Assembly (NCBI GenBank): GCA_020002265.1
Contig: CP048228.1
Coordinates: 372,001-436,000 of the forward strand
Length of the DNA stretch: 64,000 nt
Reading direction: 5' to 3'
Source of the DNA: Anaplasmataceae bacterium AB001_6
GTDB lineage: Bacteria; Pseudomonadota; Alphaproteobacteria; Rickettsiales; Anaplasmataceae
Shown here: positions 8,004 to 18,200 of the stretch, piece after piece
Layout of the letters: each line of letters starts with the position of its first letter
How positions within the stretch are numbered: position 1 is the stretch's first letter
Position numbers and translations under genes: made by a program
The notes under the pieces: generated by a model
Told to the model about the DNA's origin: nothing
Database searches by the model: none
Seen by the model: only the letters and a program-made list of their open reading frames with translations

Positions 8004-9560
8004 ATGGAAAAAAAATATGATGTAATTATTATTGGCGCAGGGCCTGTAGGGAGTGCTTTGGCAATAGAATTAGGATTGCATAATATTAAAACATTGGTGG
8101 TAGAGAAAAAATCTATTATGCAAAAAAGAAATAGAATGGTTTCTCTGAGTATAAGAAGTGCTGAATTATGTACACGTTGGAAAGTATTAGATAAGATAAA
8201 TTCTACAAATACAGTAAAGAATGGGTTGCCTATAAGATGTGCGTGGAGTTCTAGTCTAAATGGTGAGTTATATGTAGATGCAGAATATGAAAATATCTCT
8301 GAAGATAATGTGACTTGTCATTCTCCAATTCGAATGCTGCTACATGAAGTAGAAGATATTTTCAGACAAAGAATGCTTGAATTCTCTTCTGTACAATTTA
8401 TGTCAGAACATGAGTTAAAAGATATAGAAGTTTATCAAGACCTGGCAAAGGTCACATTATTAGATAAAAAAGCAAATAAAAATATCCAAATTTCTTCTTC
8501 TTTTGTAGCTTGTGCAGATGGTGCCAACGGTATATCAAAAAATATTTTTGACAATCGATTAATACCGCTTTCTGATTCTACGCCTATGCTTAATGTTTAT
8601 TTTAAAAGTAGAGATATTTTTATTGATGATGATAAGCCTAAAGTTATGCTGTATATAGTTATCAATGAAAAAATATCAGGGGCGCTTTCTATAGTTAATG
8701 TAAAAGAAAATACATTTGTAGTGCAATTTATTATAGATGCAGAAAATGCTAAAAATATCTCTGAAGATCAGATAGGTGAAATGATAGATAATTTTTCTGG
8801 TCATAAATGTGAAAAAGAAATAATTGAATATGGTATTTGGGATATGTGTCCACAAATTGCTGAAAAATTTACCCATAAAGATAGAATTATTTGGTTAGGA
8901 GATGCTGCTCATGCATTCGCTCCAACTGGTGGAATGGGATTGAATACAGGTTTAGGAGATTCATATAACTTAGGTTGGAAAATATATAATGCCATAAATA
9001 ATCCTAAAAAAAGAAGTGAGATAATTAACAGCTATGTGCAAGAGAGACTGCATGTATGGAAAAATAATCTTAATTATGCTAGGGGAAATGCACTTGCTAT
9101 TACCAAAATAAAAGAGAAATACCCCCCTCATAGAGATTTTGCAAGATTTGTTAGAGAGAATATTGCAATAGGGAAAAAATTAATGTCTTCGTCTAAGTTG
9201 AATTTAGGATATAACTATAAAAAGATGCAAAACATACAATATACAGATAACCTGAAATATATATCTAAAATAGATGAAGGATTTTTCTTCCCAGAGATTT
9301 TTAATAATATTGATAAATCTTCTATATATCATTTACTGTGTCCACGAAGATGGAATCTATTGATATTTAATAGCAAAAATGGTGACCAAAAAGATCATCA
9401 ATTAATTAATAAGTTGAATGAAAAATATGTGCACATAATATACATTAATTACAAACATATTTCACATACTTATATATATCTTAGACCTGATTGGCATATA
9501 GAGTTGATGACAAATAATATAGAGGATATCCATAATCTTAATGCAGGTAATTTTGTGTGA
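8004..9560 (+). CDS. FAD-dependent aromatic-ring monooxygenase (class A flavoprotein)
   Basis: A 518-residue member of the p-hydroxybenzoate/phenol hydroxylase family, which uses NAD(P)H and O2 to hydroxylate aromatic or polyketide-like substrates. Visible motifs: the N-terminal dinucleotide fold GAGPVGSALA at about residue 12 followed by VVEKK; the DG motif ACADGANG at ~170; and the FAD-ribityl GD motif WLGDAAHAFAPTGGMGLNTG at ~298. The last ~90 residues resemble the thioredoxin-like C-terminal domain of this family, ending YLRPDWHIEL where relatives have VRPDGHVAWR. This length and tail separate it from UbiH/UbiF-type ubiquinone hydroxylases (~400 residues). An AAAGGTAG-like ribosome site precedes the ATG. 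It stands alone after a decayed region, so its substrate is unknown. Confidence 0.85.
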   Translation: MEKKYDVIIIGAGPVGSALAIELGLHNIKTLVVEKKSIMQKRNRMVSLSIRSAELCTRWKVLDKINSTNTVKNGLPIRCAWSSSLNGELYVDAEYENISEDNVTCHSPIRMLLHEVEDIFRQRMLEFSSVQFMSEHELKDIEVYQDLAKVTLLDKKANKNIQISSSFVACADGANGISKNIFDNRLIPLSDSTPMLNVYFKSRDIFIDDDKPKVMLYIVINEKISGALSIVNVKENTFVVQFIIDAENAKNISEDQIGEMIDNFSGHKCEKEIIEYGIWDMCPQIAEKFTHKDRIIWLGDAAHAFAPTGGMGLNTGLGDSYNLGWKIYNAINNPKKRSEIINSYVQERLHVWKNNLNYARGNALAITKIKEKYPPHRDFARFVRENIAIGKKLMSSSKLNLGYNYKKMQNIQYTDNLKYISKIDEGFFFPEIFNNIDKSSIYHLLCPRRWNLLIFNSKNGDQKDHQLINKLNEKYVHIIYINYKHISHTYIYLRPDWHIELMTNNIEDIHNLNAGNFV

Positions 9561-9797
9561 TGATAAATATTTTTTAATTTCTATTAACAATATAAATCTA
9601 AAATTTGCAAAAAAGAGAATAAATTGGCTTACAGAAGAGGTATATGTGAAGCTCCTTCTTAATCGCTGATTTTTTCCTATCTTTATGCATATTCTTCTAA
9701 ACTGCTATTCATTAAAATCTTTTTATTTTTTAATATTATTTACTAAAAATTTAACTTATTATATACTTTATAAAGAAATTTTAAAGAGGAATAAAAA

Positions 9798-10160
9798 GTG
9801 TTTAGGAGTCTTGTTATAGCTTTATTAAGTTTACTATTTTTATTAGGTTGTGCAGGTACAGTAGTATTTACAGAGCGTGTAGATGAGGTAAATGATAAAA
9901 TAATCAAAAAGGATAAAGATGGAGTTTTTATATTAGAAAAAATGAGCGTGGTTCAAGTAATAAATATCTCTGAAAGCGCTCTAGTATTTGCACCTAGTGG
10001 TAGACCTTTTTATATAAAGGGTAATCTTAAAGGTATAGCAGAAGATGATGTTATAACCTGTTTAGTGAATAGAGATGGAGTCTACAGATATTTTACAAAA
10101 GGTGGATATTATAAAACAGTAAGAGCTTATAAAGCGATTAATTGTGTAGTAGATAATTAA
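9798..10160 (+). CDS. Small lipoprotein
   Basis: A 120-residue protein beginning at GTG 9798, with AAAGAGGA eleven to fourteen bases upstream. The N-terminus is a lipoprotein signal: FRSLVIALLSLLFLLGC, with lipobox LLGC placing the lipidated Cys near residue 18. The mature part is about 100 residues, beta-strand-like, and carries further Cys residues near the C-terminus (VITCL, INCVV) that could form a disulfide in the periplasm. I do not recognise the family. The location would be the periplasmic face of the inner or outer membrane. It is monocistronic and ends convergent to the next gene. Confidence 0.75.
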   Translation: MFRSLVIALLSLLFLLGCAGTVVFTERVDEVNDKIIKKDKDGVFILEKMSVVQVINISESALVFAPSGRPFYIKGNLKGIAEDDVITCLVNRDGVYRYFTKGGYYKTVRAYKAINCVVDN

Positions 10161-10384
10161 GGATAGGAAAAGCATTTTATACATAATAAATGACAAAATT
10201 ACTGCATATATACATTTGATATTGTTAGTATAAATTTATTGACTTAATGGATATGTGAGAGAAAGTAAAAATTTGAATTTTCTAGAGTCGACAGAGGAGA
10301 GATGAATGATTAGTTAAGCAAGAAAATATTTAAAACTAAGCTTAGGGTTTTTGTATATTTTATTCTCAGCATTGTGGTAAGATG

Positions 10385-10427
10385 TACAAGGAGATATATG
10401 ATAGTGATTTATTATTATCTCCTTGTA
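10385..10427. terminator. Perfect 12-bp inverted repeat between convergent genes
   Basis: TACAAGGAGATA (10385-10396) and TATCTCCTTGTA (10416-10427) are perfectly complementary around a 19-base loop. It lies between the 3' ends of the lipoprotein gene and the minus-strand gene at 10508, which suggests a bidirectional transcription stop, although neither side has a T-run. The arms also contain AGGAG, so other roles are possible. The remaining ~300 bases of 10161-10507 show nothing. Confidence 0.4.
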
Positions 10428-10507
10428 TAGATATGGATATATATGCAATTTACCTCCGAAAAAGTACCCGTTCGTTTACTTACTGATTTTTCAAAAGGGA
10501 TTAATAA

Positions 10508-11806
10508 TTAAAATCCCAGAAATGTATTCTTTTGCAAATTATTCGTTTGCAAATCCTTTAAGAGCTCTTTTTCAATTTCTGTTATTTCTGTTGATGTTAA
10601 AAAACTTGAAACATCATGCACAGGATTATTTTTATTGAAATTCATGATCTCTGCTTCCAAATTTCTGCTTGATACATCATTCTGTTTAAGAATATTAATA
10701 TCCTCACCTTTTGAATAAACTAAAGGATCATTGCTTTCTGATGGGAGTATTGCATTAGTGAGATTTTGGAAATCTATTTCATTATTGTTGCCTATTAAAT
10801 TTTGCATTCTTCTTTGGGTTTCAATTATATTTTGAGATAATTTTATATCCTCATATAATAAGTGCAATGATTCCACACATCCTACTAGTCTTTGCAGTTC
10901 GCTTTTTTTAAAATTATCACCTTCCTTTTCCTCTTGTTTTGCCACCGCTTCAATAGTTTCATAAGTATCTCGATACATATATAATATTACTTCCTGAAAA
11001 GTCATTTCTGGTGACTCAAGTAGATCATGAGAAGTCTCCTTTCTTCCTTGTTGTTCTGGATTTTTTAATATTGTTTTTAATGCCATTAGAACACTATCAA
11101 TGTTATCGCGATGAATATTTGCGTCTTGAATTGCTAAGAAAAAAAAATACGAAACAGCCATATTCATGTTTTGATTTTGGTTAAACATATTATTATATTT
11201 ATATATTAAACTATGAGGATTATCATATTCATCCGTTGAACCATCAGTATCCTCATAACTCTCTATTAAATTATAAGGATCATCTGAAATATCATGATTA
11301 GATGGTTCTGCATCTTTGTTTGCATATAATAGATTAAATGGTCCGTTATTTTTGTTTGTATTTAATAGATTATTATATTCATTTATTTTCTCTTCTAATG
11401 TTTTCTGTATAAATGTTATGTTTTTTTTATAATCCTCTATTTTGTTTTGTAATGTTTTCGGTGTAAGTGGTATGTTTGGTTTATAACGACTATTGAAACG
11501 TTCAAATAAGAGGAGTTTTGTTCCCCAGGCTATTGCATTATTTGGGGATAATAATAAATCATGTAAATCTCTAATTTCTGTTAATAAGTTTGTTAATTTT
11601 TCATCCGTTTTTTCTAATAATAAGGCTGCTTCTAAGGCTTCTATTTTCTTATTTCGGTAAGATATTGGATCCATCGCTTTATATGCCAATTCTTTCCATC
11701 CTCGACCATGCCCTGGTTGATTTCCAGTCTTTTTAGAGGGAATTGTTATATGAATTTTTGGTTTACCAATTGTTTTAGGGTGTTTTATAGGGTTAGTAGA
11801 TCTCAT
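10508..11806 (-). CDS. Hypothetical 432-residue protein, candidate secreted effector
   Basis: The start ATG at 11806 is preceded by GGAAGG at good spacing. The first ~35 residues are basic and Pro-rich (KHPKTIGKPKIHITIPSKK); residues ~55-160 are helical and charged, likely coiled coil; ~165-210 are acidic and Asn/Tyr-rich; the rest is helical. No signal peptide, membrane segment or enzyme motif is visible. About 80 residues from the C-terminus there is NDPLVYSKGED, which resembles EDPLLFSKDHD in the same region of the 506-residue protein at 20169. It is divergently transcribed from the 12073 gene, sharing a 266-base promoter region. The family is not recognised; effector status is inference from context and composition. 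Confidence 0.6.
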   Translation of the reverse strand: MRSTNPIKHPKTIGKPKIHITIPSKKTGNQPGHGRGWKELAYKAMDPISYRNKKIEALEAALLLEKTDEKLTNLLTEIRDLHDLLLSPNNAIAWGTKLLLFERFNSRYKPNIPLTPKTLQNKIEDYKKNITFIQKTLEEKINEYNNLLNTNKNNGPFNLLYANKDAEPSNHDISDDPYNLIESYEDTDGSTDEYDNPHSLIYKYNNMFNQNQNMNMAVSYFFFLAIQDANIHRDNIDSVLMALKTILKNPEQQGRKETSHDLLESPEMTFQEVILYMYRDTYETIEAVAKQEEKEGDNFKKSELQRLVGCVESLHLLYEDIKLSQNIIETQRRMQNLIGNNNEIDFQNLTNAILPSESNDPLVYSKGEDINILKQNDVSSRNLEAEIMNFNKNNPVHDVSSFLTSTEITEIEKELLKDLQTNNLQKNTFLGF

Positions 11807-11998
11807 ATTTATTACCTTCCAAATTTTATAGAACTAATAGAGTTTGTTTGTTATCAATAATTCATCGATTTCAATTACAAAATCTTCTAATCTGTACATT
11901 TTTGTGAATTATCAACTTTCTTATCCTCCATTGATAATAATAACATTTATATTTAAAGTATCAAAATAGTTTTATTTTTAATGTTACTAATTATGTTT

Positions 11999-12027
11999 TT
12001 GACATTATGTGCTAAATACTTTACAAT
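11999..12027 (+). promoter_or_regulatory. Near-consensus sigma-70 promoter for the 509-residue gene
   Basis: TTGACA (11999-12004), a 17-base spacer, and TACAAT (12022-12027) give a nearly perfect vegetative promoter. The predicted start site, around 12034, leaves a leader of about 40 bases before the AGGAGG and ATG of the gene at 12073. Such a strong match in an AT-rich genome suggests high constitutive expression. Confidence 0.65.
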
Positions 12028-12072
12028 TGGCGATTAAAAGATTGATAAGTTAGCTATCTTAGGAGGGTGTTT

Positions 12073-13602
12073 ATGGTTAAAGTAACAATAAAAAGTGAAT
12101 TATTGAATGCTGCATCCAAATCTTATCGCGTACCTTTTACGAAACAAGCAGTAAAACCAAATCGACCAAAAAAAGAGGAAATAGGTAATTATTCTCTTAA
12201 AGGTAAATTTTTATCAAGTAAAACACAGGAATTTTTTAATACAAATTTTGATTTGGAAAATAAGGATTCACGTATTGATAGTGATCCGAACAATATACTT
12301 AGCTTTCTTGAGAATAAATTATATAATGCAAAAGATAAGAAAACACCTTGTGGATCTAATCTTGAAAAAATGTACTTTGACGCTATAGAATATTGGGGTA
12401 ACAAACCCGTTATGTCTAGAAGCGCTGTTGTAGATGCAAAACTTGTAGCTGAAAAATCTGCATCGAGAAAATCTACATCTAAAATAATTGCATTTGGACA
12501 ATCTGTAGCTAGACAATCTGCAGCTGGACAATCTGCAGCTGGACAATCTGCAGCTAGACAATCTGCACTAGATAATGAGATATCAAATGTTAGTGACGCG
12601 TGGCGCGCTATGCGTGCTGCGAGTTATGCAAAACATTCCTTAAGTATTTACAAAAAATACGCTGATCACTTACTTGAATTGCGTGATGATATAACCTCTT
12701 TTGACATAGAAGAGCAAAAAATGCTTAAATTTTTGACTCTAATGAATGATGCTGCGAAACCAGATAAAGACACGAATCATAATGAATATAATAGTGCTTT
12801 TTATGCTGGTCTTATTATGATGCATGCTAATAATAAATTGTTGACAAAGGATGTTGCTAATGTTGTTTATCATTTAGCGGATCTAAGAAATGCCAAGGAA
12901 GCAGATAGACCAGTATCGTTGATGTCAAAACTTATAGCATCTGGTTGTGATATGACTAAGCGAGAATTTGACGATCGGATTGATATTTCTCAATTTAATA
13001 TATATAAAGATTTATCGACAATTAAAGATGAAAAAGTACGCCAAACGGCTTTGGAGGATCTTGATAAAATGCTGGGAGTTATAGGTGCTATTGGGAAAGA
13101 TGTTGCAAAATATATTATACAGAAGAAGGGACTTAATCGTAAGAATTATGGTACAGTAGAGTTTTGTGCATCTCCACAAAGAGAAATTATACGGTATTTC
13201 GATCAGAATAATTGTTATAAGACTCTATTAAACACAATGAGCTCTGTGATAGAAAATTCTGTTCCTGCTAATCCAGAATTAGAAGCGTTGTTCTTGAAAA
13301 CAAAAGAAGAAGCAAGCGATAGGGAAGAAAATGTTGTTTGTGAAGGTGATAATTCAACCACTACTGCTGCTGATGTTCCTGAAAGATCTGATGACAAAGG
13401 AGCAGGTTGGTCTTTATGGTCATTGTTGGAAATGATAAAATCAGCTGTAAAGTCAATTTATGAATATATTAGAGATTGCTTTTTTTCGTCTAAAGATTCT
13501 CCAAACAGTTCATTAGATGTAGATCAAGTACTAAATCCTTCACACGAACAACATGCTGCTATGAAAGATGATGGTATTTATAAGGTAATACGGTGTTTTT
13601 AA
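12073..13602 (+). CDS. Hypothetical 509-residue protein with Gln-Ser-Ala repeats, candidate effector
   Basis: AGGAGG at 12061-12066 selects ATG 12073; the in-frame GTG at 12067 abuts the ribosome site and is not plausible. The N-terminal ~70 residues are basic with a KPNRPKKEE patch. Residues ~120-175 form a low-complexity Ser/Ala/Lys/Gln region containing five near-identical pentapeptides of the type GQSAA/RQSAA. The middle (~180-400) is helical. Near residue 445 there is an amphipathic Trp/aromatic stretch (GWSLWSLLEMIKSAVKSIY) that could insert in a membrane. No catalytic motif or signal peptide is seen. A consensus promoter drives it and a hairpin follows it. The family is not recognised; a host-directed role is inferred from repeats and neighbours. 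Confidence 0.65.
   Translation: MVKVTIKSELLNAASKSYRVPFTKQAVKPNRPKKEEIGNYSLKGKFLSSKTQEFFNTNFDLENKDSRIDSDPNNILSFLENKLYNAKDKKTPCGSNLEKMYFDAIEYWGNKPVMSRSAVVDAKLVAEKSASRKSTSKIIAFGQSVARQSAAGQSAAGQSAARQSALDNEISNVSDAWRAMRAASYAKHSLSIYKKYADHLLELRDDITSFDIEEQKMLKFLTLMNDAAKPDKDTNHNEYNSAFYAGLIMMHANNKLLTKDVANVVYHLADLRNAKEADRPVSLMSKLIASGCDMTKREFDDRIDISQFNIYKDLSTIKDEKVRQTALEDLDKMLGVIGAIGKDVAKYIIQKKGLNRKNYGTVEFCASPQREIIRYFDQNNCYKTLLNTMSSVIENSVPANPELEALFLKTKEEASDREENVVCEGDNSTTTAADVPERSDDKGAGWSLWSLLEMIKSAVKSIYEYIRDCFFSSKDSPNSSLDVDQVLNPSHEQHAAMKDDGIYKVIRCF
12496..12570 (+). repeat. Five tandem 15-bp units inside the 509-residue gene
   Basis: Units of GGACAATCTGCAGCT (or with initial A, or with T/C and terminal changes) start at 12496, 12511, 12526, 12541 and 12556. 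They encode G/R-Q-S-[VA]-A. Units three and four are identical, so copy number could change by slippage without shifting the frame. The preceding codons (residues ~125-140) look like older, eroded copies of the same Lys/Ser/Ala pattern. Confidence 0.85.
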
Positions 13603-13643
13603 TTTATATGTGAAGAATTTATCATATAGCATTTACCAGGTGA

Positions 13644-13668
13644 GTAAAGCGTCTCGTTTGTGCTTTAC
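13644..13668 (+). terminator. Possible terminator after the 509-residue gene
   Basis: GTAAAGC pairs with GCTTTAC around an 11-base loop, followed by CTTATTATT, a weak T-rich tail. The remainder of the gap to 14145 has no open gene and no other clear signal. Confidence 0.4.
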
Positions 13669-14145
13669 CTTATTATTGAGGTTAATCTATATTTTTTCAA
13701 TTTTTGTGAATAATTTATAGTAAAGTACTTTCATCTTTGTGATATCTCTATGTTTTAATATTAATAGAAGTTAGTGATGCGTTATATCTAAGATAAGAAG
13801 GCATTTTGAGCTTTATATGATGAAAAATTGATACATGCTATTTTGTCAGAGAATCGTACCAATGATAACATAATAGGAATTTGAACAAATATTCTCATAA
13901 CAGTAGCTCAAAATATTAATTCTTTTGTTGTCAAATGATTGAATATCATTATATCGGATTTCGTTTTTATCTTATTGTTTTTACGACGATTTTACATATT
14001 TAAAATTTGCTAATTACATCGTATAATGGAGTATTCGTTTGATTGCAATTATTACCTTCTGAGTATTCATTAATTCGTATTTTGAATAGATTTTCATGAA
14101 AATAGTCAGTAATATTGCGGAATTTTATAGTATTTTTGCTTAGGA

Positions 14146-15039
14146 ATGAATAATAATTATTTAGAGTATCGTTATTATATGGGAGTAGTATGTTTTTTGA
14201 CGTGCTTATTCTTGGGTGTGGTAAACGATGTCATTGTAAAACTCTTGAATCCTAATATTGCAGCTCAAGAAATTATATTCTTCAAATATGTGTTTGGCAC
14301 GATAAGTTTATTACCATTAATTGCTTATTTTAGAATATCTTTAAAAACACGGTACATTTTTTTGCATGCTTTAAGGGGTTTAATTCTCAATTTAGCATTT
14401 TTTTTATGGATTAAAGGGCTTTTATTATCACATATAGCCCTTGCTACTATGATAAATTTTACCACTCCATTATTTTTATTAATATTGAACTTGGTTTTTT
14501 TGAATGAAAAAGTAAATTGGCATAGATTTACGGGAACAATAATTGGTTTTGCTGGTATTATCATTGCAATTGGATGTGGAATAGATGGTTTGAATCTCAA
14601 ATATTTATTTTTGTTTGGAGCTACCTTCTTTTTTGCTTTGCTAGATGTAATAAATAAGCAGTATCTTGTGAAAGAGCCTTTTATTGTTACACTGTTTTAT
14701 TCATCATTATTCACTTTTTTGTTTTCTGTTCCTGGTACAGTGGAGTATTGGACAATTCCTGTGCAAAGTGATCTATTAATTTTATTTTTATTAGGAATTA
14801 GTGCTAATTTGCTGTTATTTTTCTTACTTAAGGCATTTAGCTTAGCAGATGCAACTGCTCTTAGTCCATATAGATATTTAGAGCTTATGTTTTCTTTAAT
14901 TCTTGGATATCTAATTTTCAATGAGATGCCTGTCAAAAATACCTATTATGGTTTGTCACTTATATTAAGTTCTATAGGATTTATATTTTATTTTGAAAGA
15001 CAGAATCAACAAAAATTAAAAGCCAAGATTCTTTCATAG
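14146..15039 (+). CDS. EamA/DMT-family transporter, ten membrane helices
   Basis: A 297-residue integral membrane protein with two EamA repeats of five helices. Typical features are NPNIAAQEIIFFKYVFG in helix 2 (the R/K-rich loop follows), a helix 4 with FFLWIKGLLLSHIALATMI, and in the second half SPYRYLELMFSLILGYLIFNE, the classic end-of-repeat signature. Family members move small metabolites; in Rickettsia one such carrier imports S-adenosylmethionine from the host and is nearly the same length, but this similarity is not proof. The start at 14146 has AGGA immediately before it, closer than usual; ATG 14179 is an alternative. It is the only recognisable gene inside an island of unrecognised proteins. 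Confidence 0.85.
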   Translation: MNNNYLEYRYYMGVVCFLTCLFLGVVNDVIVKLLNPNIAAQEIIFFKYVFGTISLLPLIAYFRISLKTRYIFLHALRGLILNLAFFLWIKGLLLSHIALATMINFTTPLFLLILNLVFLNEKVNWHRFTGTIIGFAGIIIAIGCGIDGLNLKYLFLFGATFFFALLDVINKQYLVKEPFIVTLFYSSLFTFLFSVPGTVEYWTIPVQSDLLILFLLGISANLLLFFLLKAFSLADATALSPYRYLELMFSLILGYLIFNEMPVKNTYYGLSLILSSIGFIFYFERQNQQKLKAKILS

Positions 15040-15208
15040 TTTCTCTAATCTAATTTGTTATATATGAAAATTTTAGTAAAAGAATAATCAACTTATTATT
15101 GCATTTATAAATTTTAAGTATATTATTGCTTTTTTAGTCATATGGATGTTTTTATAAAACATCTTAGAACTGGATTAGTCAATTTTTACTGGTTTAGGGG
15201 AGGGCAAT

Positions 15209-18200
15209 ATGAATGATTCTTTGCATATAGAAGATTTTTTTCGCGTATTATCTACAAAAATTAATGATAGATATTTATATAATTTGTATCTTTTATATAA
15301 AGACATATTACCTGACACTATAGACGATACAGAAAAATATGCTAATTTAATGAATATAGTTTCATCACAAAAGCTATTCAGTGAAGATTTAAAAAAAATA
15401 AACGATCTTAATATTCTATTGTTACAAAATATCATTGCTGGTTTACATGAAATCTCAATAGTGAATGATAGCAATGCTATGATTGAGCTATTAGATTCCA
15501 ACATTAGATATGTGCAATTATTATTGGTTTCTAGAACTAGTAATATGATAGCAGACACAGTTTGGAATACATTGAAAGTAAGTGAAAATGAAAAATTGAA
15601 GAATGAATTATTTGGTTCTTTATTAATTAGTAATGTTGATATAGGAAATTTTAGAGATATTGACTTTATAGATCTGGAAGGTCGTTCTGTTATTAGAGGA
15701 AAATTTGCACAATGTGCATCAGATATCTTAGATATTGGTAATCATTATTCTAGAAATAATGAATATATTTTCAATGATGTTGCAAAAATCCATTTATTCA
15801 TTTTAGCATTGGCAGATTTTAAATCTGTGAATATGGATCAGAACAGGAAATTTGAAAATTATAAAGAATATTATGGTTGTATGATAGAGCATATTTCTGC
15901 CATACTTACTTCGAAAAATTTTACAGAGAGTTTACTGAATCAAAACAGGAAATTAAGTGAATTAGTAAAAGATGCATCAATTTATGCAATCGTTAATGAT
16001 AGATTTTATAATGGAAGTATTATAAATCCTATATACTTTAACTTACAAGAACATTTTATTCGGATACTAAAAGATGGATTTCCTAACTTTCAATTCTTGA
16101 GTGATCGTGAAAAAACATCGGTGATAAAATCATCGGATATTTTCTGTAATGAGGTGATCAACTTATTACTACATGACATTGAGTACTCTAAATCATGTAC
16201 AGTTAATGATGTGAATAAGTGTGAGAGTTATACCTATGCAATAATTAATTCTTTTTATAAAGTATTTGCTTTAGATGAAAATATCTCGATTGATTATATT
16301 AAATATATGAATCTATTCAATATAACTCTTAATTATATTATAGAAATTCAAAATAGAGAAGAATTTCCTGAAGGTTTGCAGTGCAGGATTATAAGCACCA
16401 AGATAGAAAATAACATATGTCATATTAATGATATTGCAAGGCAAAATCTCGAGCATATACAATTTGTTGAAGATTTGGATAATTATGAAAATAAATCTGA
16501 TGATGATTTTTTACATAAGGTATGTCAATCTGAATTAGCTATGATCTTATCTGTCATGTCTTATCGAGCGTCTGATGATTATCAGTTAAATACAACTATA
16601 TTTAATGCGTATCATAATGGTTTTGCTAATTATGTTAATGATGTAAATAATGATAAACCATCGAATAAACTATATGATATACTACCAGAAGCATGGAAAT
16701 CATATTTTTTGAATATCAGATCAGAGGTTATTAATCATTTAGACTGTGATAGACATAACAGACTTTCAAACGGGATATCTGCAGAATCTGTTCTTTCTTT
16801 AAATAATAAATCTGACGTTGCTTTTAAGCCTGCAAATTATGCTAAAACTAATTTTAAGATGCGAGAATTATATAAAAATTCTATGCTGGATTTCATTGAT
16901 TTCCATAAGTTAGAAGATGGAGATAATAGATTAAATAATATTGGACGTTTAATAGTAGATAGTGTTTCAAGTAAGATCAAAAGAGGTCAAATACATATTA
17001 ACGAATCGGGAAAATTACTAAGAAATTTGATTAGTTTTTTTGTCCCTAGGAATAATAAGGAAGAATTTTTAGTTGCAATTGAAAATTTTATAACCAATAA
17101 AAAGGAATCATCCTATATAAATAATCTTAATTTGTATTATTCACATCATAATCATAATTATGTCCCAATTTCTGATGTTGAACAGCAGAATAAGATGAAA
17201 AATTCATTAGAAAAAATTGCATCATATGTTAAAGACAGCGGAGAGAATATAGATTTGCGATCAATTTCAGATAGTGAAGTAAGTATTGCTGATGTTTTTT
17301 TAGTTATAAATAATATTACCAATAATATGATTGCTGCTCTAGTTACAGACTCTACAGCTAGAAAGAAGTTTTATTTAAGTGCAGATATTGTAGATTTATA
17401 TCTAACTTTGGAATCTTTTTCTTCTTTAAGAAATGAGTTATTAGAGAGGGGTATATTTATTGAGGGGGATATTTCTCTAACAATTGATACTCAAAAAGAT
17501 GCTAATATTGCTCATTTTGTCAGCTTGGTTTGTTTTGATCACTTGCAGATAATGGAAGAATCAGTATCAAGATGTGCTTATGATTCCTATCTAGCAGTTC
17601 AAAAGAAAAATGTTGATATTGATAATAATAAAACAAAAATTTTATTGACTAATATAGTGGAAATGCAAAAACTCAACTCAAAAGAGCGTGCTATTATGGC
17701 TTGCTATAATAAATTTACAGAAAAATTAGATAGCTTAAACATTTATAATTCTAAGCTTAATAAAGATTTAGATGCGTTATTAAAAGATATCAATAAGCGA
17801 GAAGGAATAGGTATTACAATAAAAAATCATTGTAAAACCTTGAGTGAAAAATACGATTTTGTGCTATGTATGGTTTATTTTTCTCTTTTAACTAGTGCAA
17901 TAGTAGGAAATTATCTGGGACAAAGGGCTTTTGAAGGTGCAAAAGATCTAGCAGATACTTTAAATGAAGTAAATAACGGAGATTTAAATATCTTAGATAT
18001 ATTACATAAAATCCCTGAAGATATTATACATGAACAAACATCTAATATTGTACAAAGCATCAACATTAATAATATTAGAGAGCAATTACAAAATAATCTT
18101 TTTAGTCTGAATACTAGTTCTGAGATCGCAGATTTCTATTCTAATAATTCTTATCCTGGATTGCCAATTAATCCTATTTCTCTTGTATCATCTTGTGTTG

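Noticed and set aside
12319-12561. Repetitive Ser/Cys/Arg open frame on the minus strand
   Set aside because: A shadow of the 15-bp repeats inside the plus-strand gene.
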